Notes: generated from the letters alone by a model not told the origin. 64,000 bases of DNA from Acidobacteriaceae bacterium (GCA_025462735.1 JAOAPC010000003.1:242029-306028), one strand, 5' to 3'; shown: positions 36,072-44,527, numbered from the stretch's first letter. Translations and numbers: made by a program.

Positions 36072-37141
36072 TGGATCTTCCCTCGTGGTCTGGCCGCGGC
36101 CATGCTCTCCGCCAACTCGACGGCGATGGAAGCTGCGACACGCAGATTGTCAGATGTTGCCCACAACCAAACGCTGTTCAGATCAGCAGCATCCGGAGTC
36201 AGCGTGACCAGGATGTCTCCCTGACCGGCGGCATTCACGTTGCTGGGCGCTTCTTCCGACGATGGAGTCAGCGAAACGTGTTCTCCGGCAAGCGCGCTGG
36301 AAAGCTGCGCGAGGTCGGCAACACGATCCAACTGCAGGTTGAGCGAAACCGCATTGCCATGGAAAATCGGCGCTTGCAAGACTTGCATGGAAGGAACGGG
36401 AGCCTGCTCGGCGGTGATCCTGCGATAGTGACGGATGATGCGGTCGCTAATCGAAGAAAGAGTGGTGGCAGATTTCTCTCCGTAGCGCGCTACCAGGTTA
36501 AACGCAACCTGCACGTCAAAGATGTCTTTTGGGAGCTGCTGGAAAGAGAGCAGATTAATCGTCTGCTCGTGCAGTTCGTCCATTCCCTTTTGCCCGTGTT
36601 CGGAGGCCGGCTGGAAAACTGTGGCGACTGCGCGCTTCACTGGCGCGGCCGCGTTAACCCGAAGTAAAAGCAATGCCAGGACGACCGCAATGGGATGCGC
36701 CGCAACGACGGGAACCGGCTCAAGCTCGGGAGGGATGGTCTGGCCCAACTGACGCTCGATCCACGGCGCGCGAACCACTGCCCCGGGTTCGCCTTCCAAC
36801 GCGTAGGAGAGATCCACAATCGAACTGCCGGCCTTCATCACCTGCTTCCAATTTCTGCGCGTGGACTCGGCGTCGGAAGCAAAAAATGTGAAGTCAACCT
36901 TATCGAACTGCTCACCACGGACGTTCTGGATGAAGGTTATCTCGTCTTTCAAGGCTTCGAGCTTACCCAATGCTTCGTCATCGTCCAGCAGCTTGATTTC
37001 AGAAGACGGGAAATTTCGCTGGTCGAGCATTTCCGCGACGTCTTTGCCCTTGAGCGATCCCGCGCCGACGATAGCAACACGGTAGAAACCGGTCGCCGGT
37101 TCGAGATGCGTGACACCAGCCGATTTGATATTTGAATTCAT
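36068..37141 (-). CDS. Aspartate-semialdehyde dehydrogenase-like protein lacking the catalytic Cys
   Basis: The Rossmann start (YRVAIVGAGSLKGKDVAEMLDQRNFP) and SSEIKLLDDDE match the Asd/USG-1 family, and the C-terminal end aligns with Asd dimerisation (SVWLWATSDNLRVAASIAVELAE). But the stretch where Asd has ANPNC is AAHPIAVVLALLL here, without cysteine, so classical catalysis looks impossible. It could be a scaffold or another dehydrogenase. It overlaps pssA by 4 bp and lptE by 4 bp, in an envelope-lipid operon, so a role there is plausible but unproven. Confidence 0.75.
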   Translation of the reverse strand: MNSNIKSAGVTHLEPATGFYRVAIVGAGSLKGKDVAEMLDQRNFPSSEIKLLDDDEALGKLEALKDEITFIQNVRGEQFDKVDFTFFASDAESTRRNWKQVMKAGSSIVDLSYALEGEPGAVVRAPWIERQLGQTIPPELEPVPVVAAHPIAVVLALLLLRVNAAAPVKRAVATVFQPASEHGQKGMDELHEQTINLLSFQQLPKDIFDVQVAFNLVARYGEKSATTLSSISDRIIRHYRRITAEQAPVPSMQVLQAPIFHGNAVSLNLQLDRVADLAQLSSALAGEHVSLTPSSEEAPSNVNAAGQGDILVTLTPDAADLNSVWLWATSDNLRVAASIAVELAESMAAARPRGKIQ

Positions 37142-38055
37142 GAAGGTTGCGATGCCTCAGTGTAAGTTGGAGGCGATGGGTTCGATTTACGGCGGAAAAT
37201 CCAGTGTAAGCGCCAGAAAATTCCCGAGAACATATATGTCAACGCGATCACGAAGAGCACTGGCCCAGAGAACAAGAATATGCCCGCCAGCAACAACCCA
37301 AAAATGACGACCAACCGGAAGGGTTGACGCGCGTGGAAATCAATATCTTTAAAACTGTAGAAGCGCCACGTGCTCACCATGAGGTAAGCAGCTAGCACCA
37401 CCACGATCAACCAGGTCAGTGAAGATCCCCACCAGAGCAGCGGGTCTCCATGCGAGAAGTGCACGACCGCAGCGATGACGCCTGCGCCTGCCGGAATGGG
37501 CATACCGACAAAATACTTCTTGCCGGGCCGGCCGGGATTGGAGGGCTGTGGGTTCACGGCAATATTGAAGCGGGCCAGACGGCTGGCACCTGCGATGAGA
37601 AAAAGAAAGCTGGCGATCGCACCGAGCCGAGGCAACAGGGTCGCCATATCGGGACGGGAGAGTTCAGCTGAGACTTGGTGAAATCCCCAAGCCCATGCGA
37701 GCAAAGCTGGTGCAATACCGAAGGTGATGACGTCAGCCAAGGAGTCGAGTTCGCGGCCAAAATCGCTGGTGGTGCCGGTCATGCGGGCAATTCGGCCGTC
37801 GAGGCCATCAAAAAGGACCGCGAAGCCAATTGCCTTGGCGGCATTGTCGAAGTGCCAGGCCTCGAGCACTGCATTCTGCGTCGCATTGGCGATGGCATAT
37901 TGAACCGCACCACTAATGACCTGGAGAATGGCGTAGTAACCGAGCAGGACATTGGCAGCAGTAAACAGCGACGGCAAGATGTACATGCCCTTGCGAAATC
38001 GCCGCGGACGTTGATCTTCTTTCCTCCGGAGCGGATGCTGTCGCGGTTCGTCCAT
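37138..38055 (-). CDS. pssA: CDP-diacylglycerol-serine O-phosphatidyltransferase
   Basis: Makes phosphatidylserine from CDP-diacylglycerol and serine. The CDP-alcohol phosphatidyltransferase motif DGLDGRIARMTGTTSDFGRELDSLAD (about residues 84-109) has all expected aspartates, and several membrane helices surround it. Polar N- and C-terminal tails flank them. It shares one base with psd upstream and overlaps the asd-like gene by 4 bp. Paired with Psd, it yields phosphatidylethanolamine. Confidence 0.9.
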   Translation of the reverse strand: MDEPRQHPLRRKEDQRPRRFRKGMYILPSLFTAANVLLGYYAILQVISGAVQYAIANATQNAVLEAWHFDNAAKAIGFAVLFDGLDGRIARMTGTTSDFGRELDSLADVITFGIAPALLAWAWGFHQVSAELSRPDMATLLPRLGAIASFLFLIAGASRLARFNIAVNPQPSNPGRPGKKYFVGMPIPAGAGVIAAVVHFSHGDPLLWWGSSLTWLIVVVLAAYLMVSTWRFYSFKDIDFHARQPFRLVVIFGLLLAGIFLFSGPVLFVIALTYMFSGIFWRLHWIFRRKSNPSPPTYTEASQPS

Positions 38056-38723
38056 CAGTTATTTCCTTGTTGTTCGCGGCCGGTCGAGGCGCCGGCGAAT
38101 TCCTTCAATGCAGGCTTCAGAAAGGCTAGGATGCTGGACCCTCCCTTTACGTGATCGCCTACTTTGACCGCAACCTCGGCTGAGGCATCGAGCAACACGT
38201 CTGTCCTTGAGCCAAACTTGATCAGGCCTACGCGTTCTCCGCGCCTGACGGTGTCTCCGGTCTTTTTTGTGAAGACAATCCGGCGCGCCAATAAGCCGGC
38301 TATCTGCTTGAATATTACGCGCTGGCCTTCGCCTTCTATTGTGACCGTATTTTGCTCGTTCTGTTCGGCACTGGCAGGATTCATAGCGTTCAGAAATTTT
38401 CCTGTTTGATAACGCGCGCCGCGGATGACACCGGAGACGGGCGAGCGGTTCACGTGCACGTTGAATACGTTCAAAAAAATGCTGATGCTCTTAAATGTTT
38501 CGCCGTCCATCTTTACGGTTGTAACGCTGGTGACCTTGCCGTCCGCCGGGGAAACCACGGCCCCCGATTCAGACGGGATGACACGGTCTGGATCCCGAAA
38601 GAACCAAAGAAAAAACGCGGCCAGGAGAATTGGAATCACCGCCCAGATCGGCGTGGTCAACCATCCCACGAGCACAGCAGCCGCAAGCAGCACGACCCCG
38701 TAATAGTAGCCATCGCGAACCAT
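38055..38723 (-). CDS. psd: Phosphatidylserine decarboxylase
   Basis: Decarboxylates phosphatidylserine to phosphatidylethanolamine. It belongs to the short PSD-A type (222 residues), with an N-terminal helix pair (about 7-40). The self-cleavage site is FGSRTDVLL (about residues 170-178); the serine becomes the pyruvoyl group. [14 protein letters not shown] (about 88-101) is the conserved catalytic region. First gene of a five-gene operon running to holA, with genes touching or overlapping throughout. Confidence 0.92.
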   Translation of the reverse strand: MVRDGYYYGVVLLAAAVLVGWLTTPIWAVIPILLAAFFLWFFRDPDRVIPSESGAVVSPADGKVTSVTTVKMDGETFKSISIFLNVFNVHVNRSPVSGVIRGARYQTGKFLNAMNPASAEQNEQNTVTIEGEGQRVIFKQIAGLLARRIVFTKKTGDTVRRGERVGLIKFGSRTDVLLDASAEVAVKVGDHVKGGSSILAFLKPALKEFAGASTGREQQGNN

Positions 38724-38841
38724 TTGAAGGGATTATATTGTACCGGCGAATGGGGATTTTGATTATTGTGGAGAGTTGTTCGCGCTGGTCTGGATACATC
38801 TATCCTGTGCCGTTTGTCACGGCTGAGCGCTTCGACAAAGT

Positions 38842-39075
38842 TTAAGCTACTTGGCCCCTGGAAACGTGCTCCCGATATTGGCGCTCGATGGACTCCATCT
38901 GGTCCTTGAGCCGGAGCTTCAACTTCTTGAGCCGGACTTCTTCCAGCTTTTCGTCGTCGGTGAGATATCGTTTGTGGGTGAGAGATGAGAGGCGTTGCTC
39001 GTATTGCGAGTGCTCCTGGGCCAACTTACGGAACTGCTCATGCGTGGCCAGGAGTTGATCTCTAGAGGCTAGCAT
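38842..39075 (-). CDS. DUF465/YdcH-like small protein
   Basis: A 77-residue coiled-coil helix protein. LLATHEQFRKLAQEHSQYEQRLSSLTHKRYLTDDEKLEEVRLKKLKLRLKDQMESIERQYRE matches the short family of YdcH-like proteins (DUF465). ATG at 39075 follows AAGGAGGTC; the frame is open upstream without a site. Function of the family is unknown. It stands alone between rimI and psd. Confidence 0.8.
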   Translation of the reverse strand: MLASRDQLLATHEQFRKLAQEHSQYEQRLSSLTHKRYLTDDEKLEEVRLKKLKLRLKDQMESIERQYREHVSRGQVA

Positions 39076-39179
39076 CCTGCAGACCTCCTTGCGGTCAAAT
39101 TGTTTCTTAAAACTAGCACGGAACCAGAACTGGTTCAACGAAGATTTTCACCCGAAATTTACCTCTCGGTTACGCGAGG

Positions 39180-39575
39180 TTAACGTTTATCTGCACCTGA
39201 AGCAGTGCATGTAAGCGCGAAAAGAAGCGCGTCCCCTTCGGGGTGGCTGTAATAAGCCTTACGTCGGCCGTTTAATTGAAAACCAACCTTTTCGTATAAG
39301 GCGCAGGCTGCCACATTGGATTCACGAGCCTCAAGCAAAATTCGCTCGATATTGCGTTGACTCGCGGCCGCAATCAGAGACTGGACTAACTGCAATCCAA
39401 AACCGCGCCGACGATCCGCAACAGCCACGACCAGATTTTCGAGCTCGCATTCGGCGGAGGTGAATCGCGCAACAAGAAAGCCTCGTATTGAACCCCCGTC
39501 TTCGACTACCCACAAAACGCGGTCCGGAGCCCCAGGCTGAAATACTGCCTGGTAACGCTGCTCCGACCAGTGCAC
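39180..39575 (-). CDS. rimI: RimI-like acetyltransferase with unresolved start
   Basis: A GNAT domain with the acetyl-CoA loop RRRGFGLQL (about residues 54-62), NVAACALYEKVGFQ and RKAYY, as in RimI, which acetylates S18 and often sits beside tsaB. GTG at 39575 is the first ordinary start, but homology-like sequence (LRDATPADIPSILALEREVPSLVHW) continues in frame back to the TAG ending the upstream gene, with no ATG, GTG or TTG. The true protein is probably about 25 residues longer, through a rare start or readthrough. Confidence 0.75.
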   Translation of the reverse strand: MHWSEQRYQAVFQPGAPDRVLWVVEDGGSIRGFLVARFTSAECELENLVVAVADRRRGFGLQLVQSLIAAASQRNIERILLEARESNVAACALYEKVGFQLNGRRKAYYSHPEGDALLFALTCTASGADKR

Positions 39576-39650
39576 AAGACTGGGGACTTCGCGTTCGAGC
39601 GCGAGAATGGAAGGAATGTCGGCGGGAGTGGCGTCGCGGAGGGGCGTCTT

Positions 39651-39998
39651 CTACTCCTTCGAAGCGCGGTAAGAAAATTGGCCGATTTCGGATTCGCGCG
39701 TGGTTAAAGATTTGTTTTTTTCGTCGATCGATTGATACATTTCCCGATTCTGGTGTTTGAATCGTTCGTAGTGCTTGCGGGATTTCCAGAAATCGAGGGT
39801 TAGATATCGAGCCGCGTCGTCCTCATCGCGAATCAATTCGGTGCCGAGAAAGCCTTTCCCTTTCCGAAAGAACGTTGCCCATTCGCCATCAGGGCCATAC
39901 GTACGCTCGAACACGCGCCGCTTGGCGGTACGAATGCGAAATTCCCAGACAATCACGAAGCCTGCGAATTTTCCGAAGGGACTCCGGCGTCTGGGCAT
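39651..39998 (-). CDS. Antibiotic-biosynthesis-monooxygenase-like (ABM fold) protein
   Basis: A 115-residue ferredoxin-like small protein with VIVWEFRIRTAKRRVFERTYGPDGEWATFFR and a C-terminal LDFWKSRKHYERF segment, typical of ABM/quinol-monooxygenase-like proteins. Catalysis is not established. Its TAG is in the same reading frame as rimI downstream, with only 2 codons before the rimI-like sequence begins. It follows tsaB with a 2-bp gap and is probably co-transcribed. Confidence 0.7.
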   Translation of the reverse strand: MPRRRSPFGKFAGFVIVWEFRIRTAKRRVFERTYGPDGEWATFFRKGKGFLGTELIRDEDDAARYLTLDFWKSRKHYERFKHQNREMYQSIDEKNKSLTTRESEIGQFSYRASKE

Positions 39999-40000
39999 TT

Positions 40001-40669
40001 CTAGATGCTCAATTTCTTAATTTCCGCTTCGCTGCGGCGAATGTAGTTGGCGTCGAGTGACTCGGCCGAAACCACTTCTCCGGCCTGGATTTTTTCGAGG
40101 CCAAGTCGCGCAATAGCGTCGGCCCGAGGATATGCAACTTGTGTCACTGGCAAACCTTTTTCTCGAGCAAGATCAGCGATCTTTGCGTCGGGCGTGACTA
40201 TTTCCCGATCGCCATTAGAAGAAAAGAATTCCGCAAACGTAAGAAGCTCCTGCTTACTAAGTGTGGCGTGCGTTTCCGACAAGCTGTATTCGGCGACGTA
40301 AATTTCACCGCGACCGGCATCGAGCGCGGCAACGACCTCGCCCTTTTTCTCAGACGTGCGGGCAACGGCTTCGAGCAACGATACGGCAGCGATGGGCTTC
40401 TGCAATATCTCGGCTAAAGCTTTGATGGCGGCCAAACCTACGCGCAACCCGGTAAACGAACCCGGGCCTGACGCGACTGCGAAGGCGTCAATGTCGCGCT
40501 TTGTCAGCCTGTGGCGTTGAAGCAGTTCAGAAATTTGTGGCACCAATTGCGCTGAAAACGTCCCGCCTTCGAGAGGCACGACTTCGAAGGTACGAGGATT
40601 TCCCTGCTCCTGTCGTACGAGAGCGATGCTGCCATTCTTACCGGAGGTGTCCACTCCGAGGATCAGCAT
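40001..40669 (-). CDS. tsaB: tRNA t6A synthesis protein TsaB
   Basis: A partner of TsaD in making N6-threonylcarbamoyl-adenosine at tRNA position 37. The ASKHA-fold start MLILGVDTSGKNGSIAL, the SGPGSFTGLRVGLAAIKALA motif (about 68-87) and VVAALDAGRGEIYVAEY are all conserved. Length (222) is normal. It heads an operon with the ABM-like gene and rimI, a common tsaB-rimI arrangement. Confidence 0.92.
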   Translation of the reverse strand: MLILGVDTSGKNGSIALVRQEQGNPRTFEVVPLEGGTFSAQLVPQISELLQRHRLTKRDIDAFAVASGPGSFTGLRVGLAAIKALAEILQKPIAAVSLLEAVARTSEKKGEVVAALDAGRGEIYVAEYSLSETHATLSKQELLTFAEFFSSNGDREIVTPDAKIADLAREKGLPVTQVAYPRADAIARLGLEKIQAGEVVSAESLDANYIRRSEAEIKKLSI

Positions 40670-40699
40670 GGTGAGAAGAGGATACTAGACTCCCTGTCG

Positions 40700-40921
40700 G
40701 GCTTCGCTAATGCGTTCCGAGCACCGTGGAACAGCGGCCATTTATGGCCGCGTCAGCTCGGCATAGCAATGAAGTGAGCTTTAGCTTCACCAACCCTAAA
40801 GGGCTGATCAACTTTGGATTCGTTGCGCGGCTCTGAAGAGCCGCTCTTCCACGGCGCTGCTTGCGCCACTCATCGCCCTATGCGCCACTCATCGCCCTAT
40901 ACGCCACTCATCGCACTATAA
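40700..40921. repeat. Degenerate palindromes plus a three-copy tandem repeat
   Basis: 40735-40855 carries short hairpins (GCGGCTCTGAAGAGCCGC; GTGAGCTTTAGCTTCAC). At about 40864-40921 GCGCCACTCATCGCCCTAT is repeated about three times with single-base changes. No gene lies between 40670 and 40965; the tsaB promoter should lie here. Confidence 0.6.
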
Positions 40922-40965
40922 GACCGTCAGGCAACTTAGGCTTTGGAAATCCCCCAGGGCAGGTT

Positions 40966-41367
40966 CTAACTTTTCGCTTCAACGAGTTCAATCAGCACGC
41001 CGGAACCGCTGGTTGGATGAATAAAGACGTAGCGGTGACCGCCAGCGCCGATCTTAATGTCGTTTGAGACCAGGCGCACACCGTCAGACTTGAGCTTTTG
41101 GACAGCAGCCTTCAGATCGGGGACGCGAATCGAAATATGATGGAGGCCTTCGCCGCGGTTGGCGATGAACTTGGCAATTACAGAATCGTCCGAGGTGGGC
41201 TCAAGAAGTTCCAGCCGGGTTTCGCCGACTGGAACCATGATCACGCGCACTTTTTCGCCGGGAACAACTTCCTCGGGGGAAAGCGAAAGGCCTAACTTTT
41301 CGTAGATGGCCTTTGCAGCTGACAGCGACCTTACGGCGATGCCGAGATGGTCAAGAGCAAAGGACAT
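40966..41367 (-). CDS. mce: Methylmalonyl-CoA epimerase
   Basis: Interconverts the two epimers of methylmalonyl-CoA in propionate metabolism. A glyoxalase/VOC-fold protein of 133 residues with metal residues in DHLGIAV (His7), LELLEP (Glu) and GLHHISIRV (His). The HRYVFIHPTSGSGVLIEL end is diagnostic. ATG at 41367 is preferred; a longer frame upstream is repeat-derived. Methylmalonyl-CoA mutase is not in the window. Confidence 0.9.
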   Translation of the reverse strand: MSFALDHLGIAVRSLSAAKAIYEKLGLSLSPEEVVPGEKVRVIMVPVGETRLELLEPTSDDSVIAKFIANRGEGLHHISIRVPDLKAAVQKLKSDGVRLVSNDIKIGAGGHRYVFIHPTSGSGVLIELVEAKS

Positions 41368-41404
41368 GTTACTGAAGATGATTTTCTGTGCCCCAAGCGA
41401 TTCA

Positions 41405-41445
41405 AACCCTAACCACAGAGGGCACAGAGGCACACAGAGCGAAGC
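41405..41445. repeat. ACCACAGAGG-type dispersed repeat
   Basis: AACCCTAACCACAGAGGGCACAGAGGCACACAGAGCGAAG, close to the copy at 13970-14106. It lies between atpE and mce. Confidence 0.5.
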
Positions 41446-41447
41446 TG

Positions 41448-41762
41448 CTATTTCACTTTTGCGAAAATGATAACAAGCGTGTACAACGCCAGAGATTCGA
41501 TCAGCGCCAGACCGAGAATCAGCGCGAACTGAATTCCGGCGCGGGCTGAGGGATTCCGGGCGAGCGCCTCGGTTGCCGAAGCGGTGGCACGACCCTGCCC
41601 GATGCCGCATCCGGCAGAAGCAATCGCCATAGAAAATCCAGCTGCGATTGCCACCCAGTTAGTTGGATTGGAAGTCCCGCCTTGCGCAAACGCCGGCACT
41701 GCAAAACACAGCGCAGACAGGACCACAAACACATTGCTCAAAACACGCATTGAATTACGCAT
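41448..41762 (-). CDS. atpE: ATP synthase Fo subunit c with N-terminal signal-like extension
   Basis: Forms the rotating c-ring. The hairpin has the conserved ion-binding carboxylate Glu89 in ALIESLALYT. Gln56 (GIGQG), Ser90 and Tyr94 match residues around the site in sodium-type rings, though Thr is absent after the Ser. Residues 1-26 (VFVVLSALCFAVPAFAQ) look like a cleavable signal peptide, giving 104 residues instead of about 80. ATG follows AGGAG. Last gene of the Fo operon. Confidence 0.9.
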   Translation of the reverse strand: MRNSMRVLSNVFVVLSALCFAVPAFAQGGTSNPTNWVAIAAGFSMAIASAGCGIGQGRATASATEALARNPSARAGIQFALILGLALIESLALYTLVIIFAKVK

Positions 41763-41872
41763 TGTTGTTTTCTCCTATGAATTGCCGCCAGTGGGTGGTT
41801 GACGTTACCGTGCAAACGCCCTCACGCTAAACGGCTACATTGTGCGGCCACTTGCGAGATCGTGGCCAAATT

Positions 41873-42604
41873 TTAGTGCTCGGTTGCGACCGCCCCGGCT
41901 AGATATACCGTAGTCAGCAGGACAAAAATATAAGCCTGTAGCAGCGCAACCCCTATATGAAGCCCAAGAAAAATGACTGGAACAGCAATTGGAATAAGTG
42001 AGAAAAAGACCAATGTAACCATGTCCCCGGCAAACATGTTGGCGTAGAGACGAATAGTGAGCGACATTAGGCGCGCCAAATGGCTGATGATTTCAAGCGG
42101 CAACATGAGCGGCGACAGCCACCACATGGGGCCGAGGAAGTGCTTCAGATATCCCACGCCGCTGGTTTTGAATCCTTGAACTTGGTAATAAACAAAAGCA
42201 CAGATCGCGCAACCGAGCGGAACCACAGGCGATCCGGTTGGAGACTCGAGTCCTGGCACCACTCCGAACAGGTTAGCAATGAGTATGAAGAGCCCCAGCG
42301 CAACCAGAAACGGCGTGAATCTTTCGCTGTGGTGACCGATCACGTCTCTGCTCTGGCCTTCAATGAACCCATTGACGCCTTCGAACATGTGCTGCAGGCC
42401 GCCCGGACTCTCGACCGAAAGCCGCGACCGCACCATAATGAAGACCACGAGCAGCAATGCAACAACCAATACTTCCATTGCTACCGCGTTTGTAATGGGC
42501 GCTTCACGATATTGTGGCTGAATGTGCAGCGCCTGCAGCATCGCGGTGGTCGGACCGGCGAACCAGTGGTTGAGGAGTCGAGTAAATAAAAGTTGTTCAG
42601 GCAT
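41873..42604 (-). CDS. atpB: ATP synthase Fo subunit a
   Basis: The stator subunit that passes ions to the c-ring. The essential arginine is in LARLMSLTIRLYANMFAGD (about residues 176-194), in a hydrophobic protein of 243 residues with five to six helices. NLFGVVPGLESPT (about 110-122) is the other family signature. It is upstream of atpE with 110 bp between and downstream of atpI. F1 genes are elsewhere, so Fo and F1 are split. Confidence 0.93.
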   Translation of the reverse strand: MPEQLLFTRLLNHWFAGPTTAMLQALHIQPQYREAPITNAVAMEVLVVALLLVVFIMVRSRLSVESPGGLQHMFEGVNGFIEGQSRDVIGHHSERFTPFLVALGLFILIANLFGVVPGLESPTGSPVVPLGCAICAFVYYQVQGFKTSGVGYLKHFLGPMWWLSPLMLPLEIISHLARLMSLTIRLYANMFAGDMVTLVFFSLIPIAVPVIFLGLHIGVALLQAYIFVLLTTVYLAGAVATEH

Positions 42605-42681
42605 GAAAGTCAGCTATTAGCCGTCAGCCATCAGCTAAACCGTGTTCGTCTTAGCTAAAGGCTGAGAGCTAAAATCTGTCG

Positions 42682-43104
42682 TCACATCTTACGTACTAGA
42701 GCTGTATACGCCTCGTATGCGGTTTCGCACAATATCGCCGCTACGGGCAAAAACAAGCCCACAAACAGTCCGTAAAGGCTCTCGCGGGAAATAGTAAGTA
42801 TAACAAACGCAACAATTGCCATCAAAAAGTAGCGAAGGATGAAGCGGTGCACTACGCCGCGACTTGAGACCGGAGTGCCGGAGCCGATGGTGAGGTCTGC
42901 TAGCCCCGCCACAACTTTTTTCAGCCAATGGAAATTCAGATATGCGATGGTGGCGCCGAGGGCAAAACCCATCCCGATGCGCCATCCGAAGAAAATACAT
43001 GCCGTGATCAAAGCAGAGATCCCAAGCACGAGCATTATTTTTTGTATTCGCTCGAGGGCGCGCGAATAGAAGTCGTCGCCGGCTGGCGCTGTTTGGGAGG
43101 TCAT
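42682..43104 (-). CDS. atpI: ATP synthase subunit I-like membrane protein
   Basis: Four hydrophobic segments in 140 residues (about 24-58, 86-106, 107-125), matching the ATP synthase I family found at the head of Fo operons, thought to help c-ring assembly. Sequence conservation in this family is low, so the identity rests largely on position before atpB. It follows the atpZ-like gene by 22 bp. Confidence 0.75.
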   Translation of the reverse strand: MTSQTAPAGDDFYSRALERIQKIMLVLGISALITACIFFGWRIGMGFALGATIAYLNFHWLKKVVAGLADLTIGSGTPVSSRGVVHRFILRYFLMAIVAFVILTISRESLYGLFVGLFLPVAAILCETAYEAYTALVRKM

Positions 43105-43126
43105 GATTTACGCTAGAAAGACGAGC

Positions 43127-43360
43127 TCAAGAGCTATTCTTCATTGCGGTTCGGATCAACTCCACGAATCCGGCAACGATGCCGAGCAGCAACCCTACGA
43201 TGTAAAGCCACGTGGTATGCAGCCAACGATCAAGGGCTACGCCAATCAGCCATCCGACGACCGTGGCGGCCGGAAAGATTACTGCCAGTTGGGCGTAGTT
43301 GGCCATCTGCACCCACGAATTTTTCTTATCCGGTTCTTGCGGATCGGAAGCCATAGCCAA
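43127..43360 (-). CDS. AtpZ/AtpI-like small membrane protein
   Basis: A 77-residue protein with two hydrophobic helices (about residues 22-45 and 52-72) separated by LDRWLHTTW, typical of the small F0F1-associated AtpZ-like proteins encoded first in many Fo operons. The charged N-terminus (SDPQEPDKKNS) is cytoplasmic. First gene of atpZ-atpI-atpB-atpE. Divergent from the YfiR-TonB gene, with 53 bp for both promoters. Confidence 0.7.
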   Translation of the reverse strand: MAMASDPQEPDKKNSWVQMANYAQLAVIFPAATVVGWLIGVALDRWLHTTWLYIVGLLLGIVAGFVELIRTAMKNSS

Positions 43361-43413
43361 GTTAAAGAAGAACTGAATTCCAGCCGAAGAACACTTTAAC
43401 AGGACTATCGTCT

Positions 43414-44202
43414 ATGCACACTCGGCTGTCGCGACTATGCGCTGTCATCCTGGTGTGGTCTCTGGTTGCCAGCGCCCAACGAACTGCGGACGAGTATCAA
43501 GTAAAGGCGGCCTATCTTTACAGCTTTGCGAAGATGGTGCCACCGTCGCCACCGGGATTGCCTGGCAGTTCGGACATGATTATCGGTGTCTTTGGCGGCG
43601 GCGAGGATTTCGTGAAGGTTTTGCGCCGCACTCTGACGGGCAAAACCATTAACGGACGTACGCTTGAAATCCGTCATCCACGCTCCCCGAAAGAATTGAA
43701 ATTTTGCCAACTGGTCTTCTTTCGCACATCTGAGCAAACGACTCGGGCTGTGATCGCGCAACTGGGCAGAACCAGCGTTGTGCTGGTGGGGGAAGACAAG
43801 GAATTTCTGAACGATGGGGGCATGATTAACCTCTTGCCGTCGGAGGACAAGATCACCTATGAGGTCAACTCTGCGGCGCTGGAACGTGCCGGCGTGCACG
43901 GCGACACCGGGCCAGCTGCATCGAAAACCGACGTACAAACTGCACAGGTTGAACCGGAAAGCGCTCGATCAATAACATTCCGAGTGCTCCCTGAGTTTCC
44001 TAGTATCGCAGTGACGATGAAACTTACGGGGGCAGTACAGCTGGAAGCCGTAGTCAGGCCGGACGGGACGGTGAAACAAGTTCGGGTCGTCGGCGGGCAC
44101 CCGGTGTTGGCCCAAGTTGCGGTAGCAGCGGTGATGAAGTGGCGTTATGAACGGGCATCGAAAGAAACAACGGAGACTCTAAAAGTCAGCTTCGTGCGGT
44201 AG
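43414..44202 (+). CDS. YfiR-domain protein fused to a TonB C-terminal domain
   Basis: A signal peptide (residues 1-21, ending VASAQ) precedes a YfiR-like domain (YQVKAAYLYSFAKMV...GVFGG..., about 27-155), seen in periplasmic regulators of c-di-GMP signalling. A TonB C-terminal-like domain follows (about 190-262: GAVQLEAVVRPDGTVKQVRVVGGHPVLAQVAVAAVMKWRYE). Such a combination could couple periplasmic sensing with an outer-membrane partner; this is inference. The 3' end overlaps the convergent PH-like gene by 17 bp. Confidence 0.8.
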   Translation: MHTRLSRLCAVILVWSLVASAQRTADEYQVKAAYLYSFAKMVPPSPPGLPGSSDMIIGVFGGGEDFVKVLRRTLTGKTINGRTLEIRHPRSPKELKFCQLVFFRTSEQTTRAVIAQLGRTSVVLVGEDKEFLNDGGMINLLPSEDKITYEVNSAALERAGVHGDTGPAASKTDVQTAQVEPESARSITFRVLPEFPSIAVTMKLTGAVQLEAVVRPDGTVKQVRVVGGHPVLAQVAVAAVMKWRYERASKETTETLKVSFVR

Positions 44203-44527
44203 CAGGAAGGCTGCCACGGCTGGCCTGATCATTCTCGATGAGCTCGCGGATGCGAATGGCGTCGCGTTTCCAATGACCGTGGCTGGTGATGGGGTCGGCG
44301 CCTCCAGTTGACTCGATCGTGATTTCCGACCAGATGATCCCGGTCGAAATTCTCACGGAGGCCACTTGTGAAATTGCGATACTCTCTTCGGTGGTGCCGA
44401 ATAGGCGTGACTTGATTCGGCTGACGTGAAGCGGGCTGACCACGATTCGCGTAGGGAAAAAGAGATTGCCGCGGGTCCATCGGCTGGCGCTGAAAGTCTC
44501 GCTAGATGCTGCTGACGTAGTTGACAT
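44186..44527 (-). CDS. PH-like small protein (bacterial PH domain fold)
   Basis: A 113-residue protein. The alternating strands ...NLFFPTRIVVSPLHVSRIKSRLFGTTEESIAISQVASVRISTGIIWSEITIES resemble bacterial pleckstrin-homology-type domains, with the pattern of a R/K-rich strand followed by an acidic turn. ATG at 44527 follows GAGGAGAAC. No signal peptide. Ligand unknown. Convergent with the YfiR-TonB gene. Confidence 0.6.
   Translation of the reverse strand: MSTTSAASSETFSASRWTRGNLFFPTRIVVSPLHVSRIKSRLFGTTEESIAISQVASVRISTGIIWSEITIESTGGADPITSHGHWKRDAIRIRELIENDQASRGSLPATARS

Noticed and set aside
36695..37135. 146-aa ORF on the plus strand
   Set aside because: Antisense to the asd-like gene and without a ribosome site.
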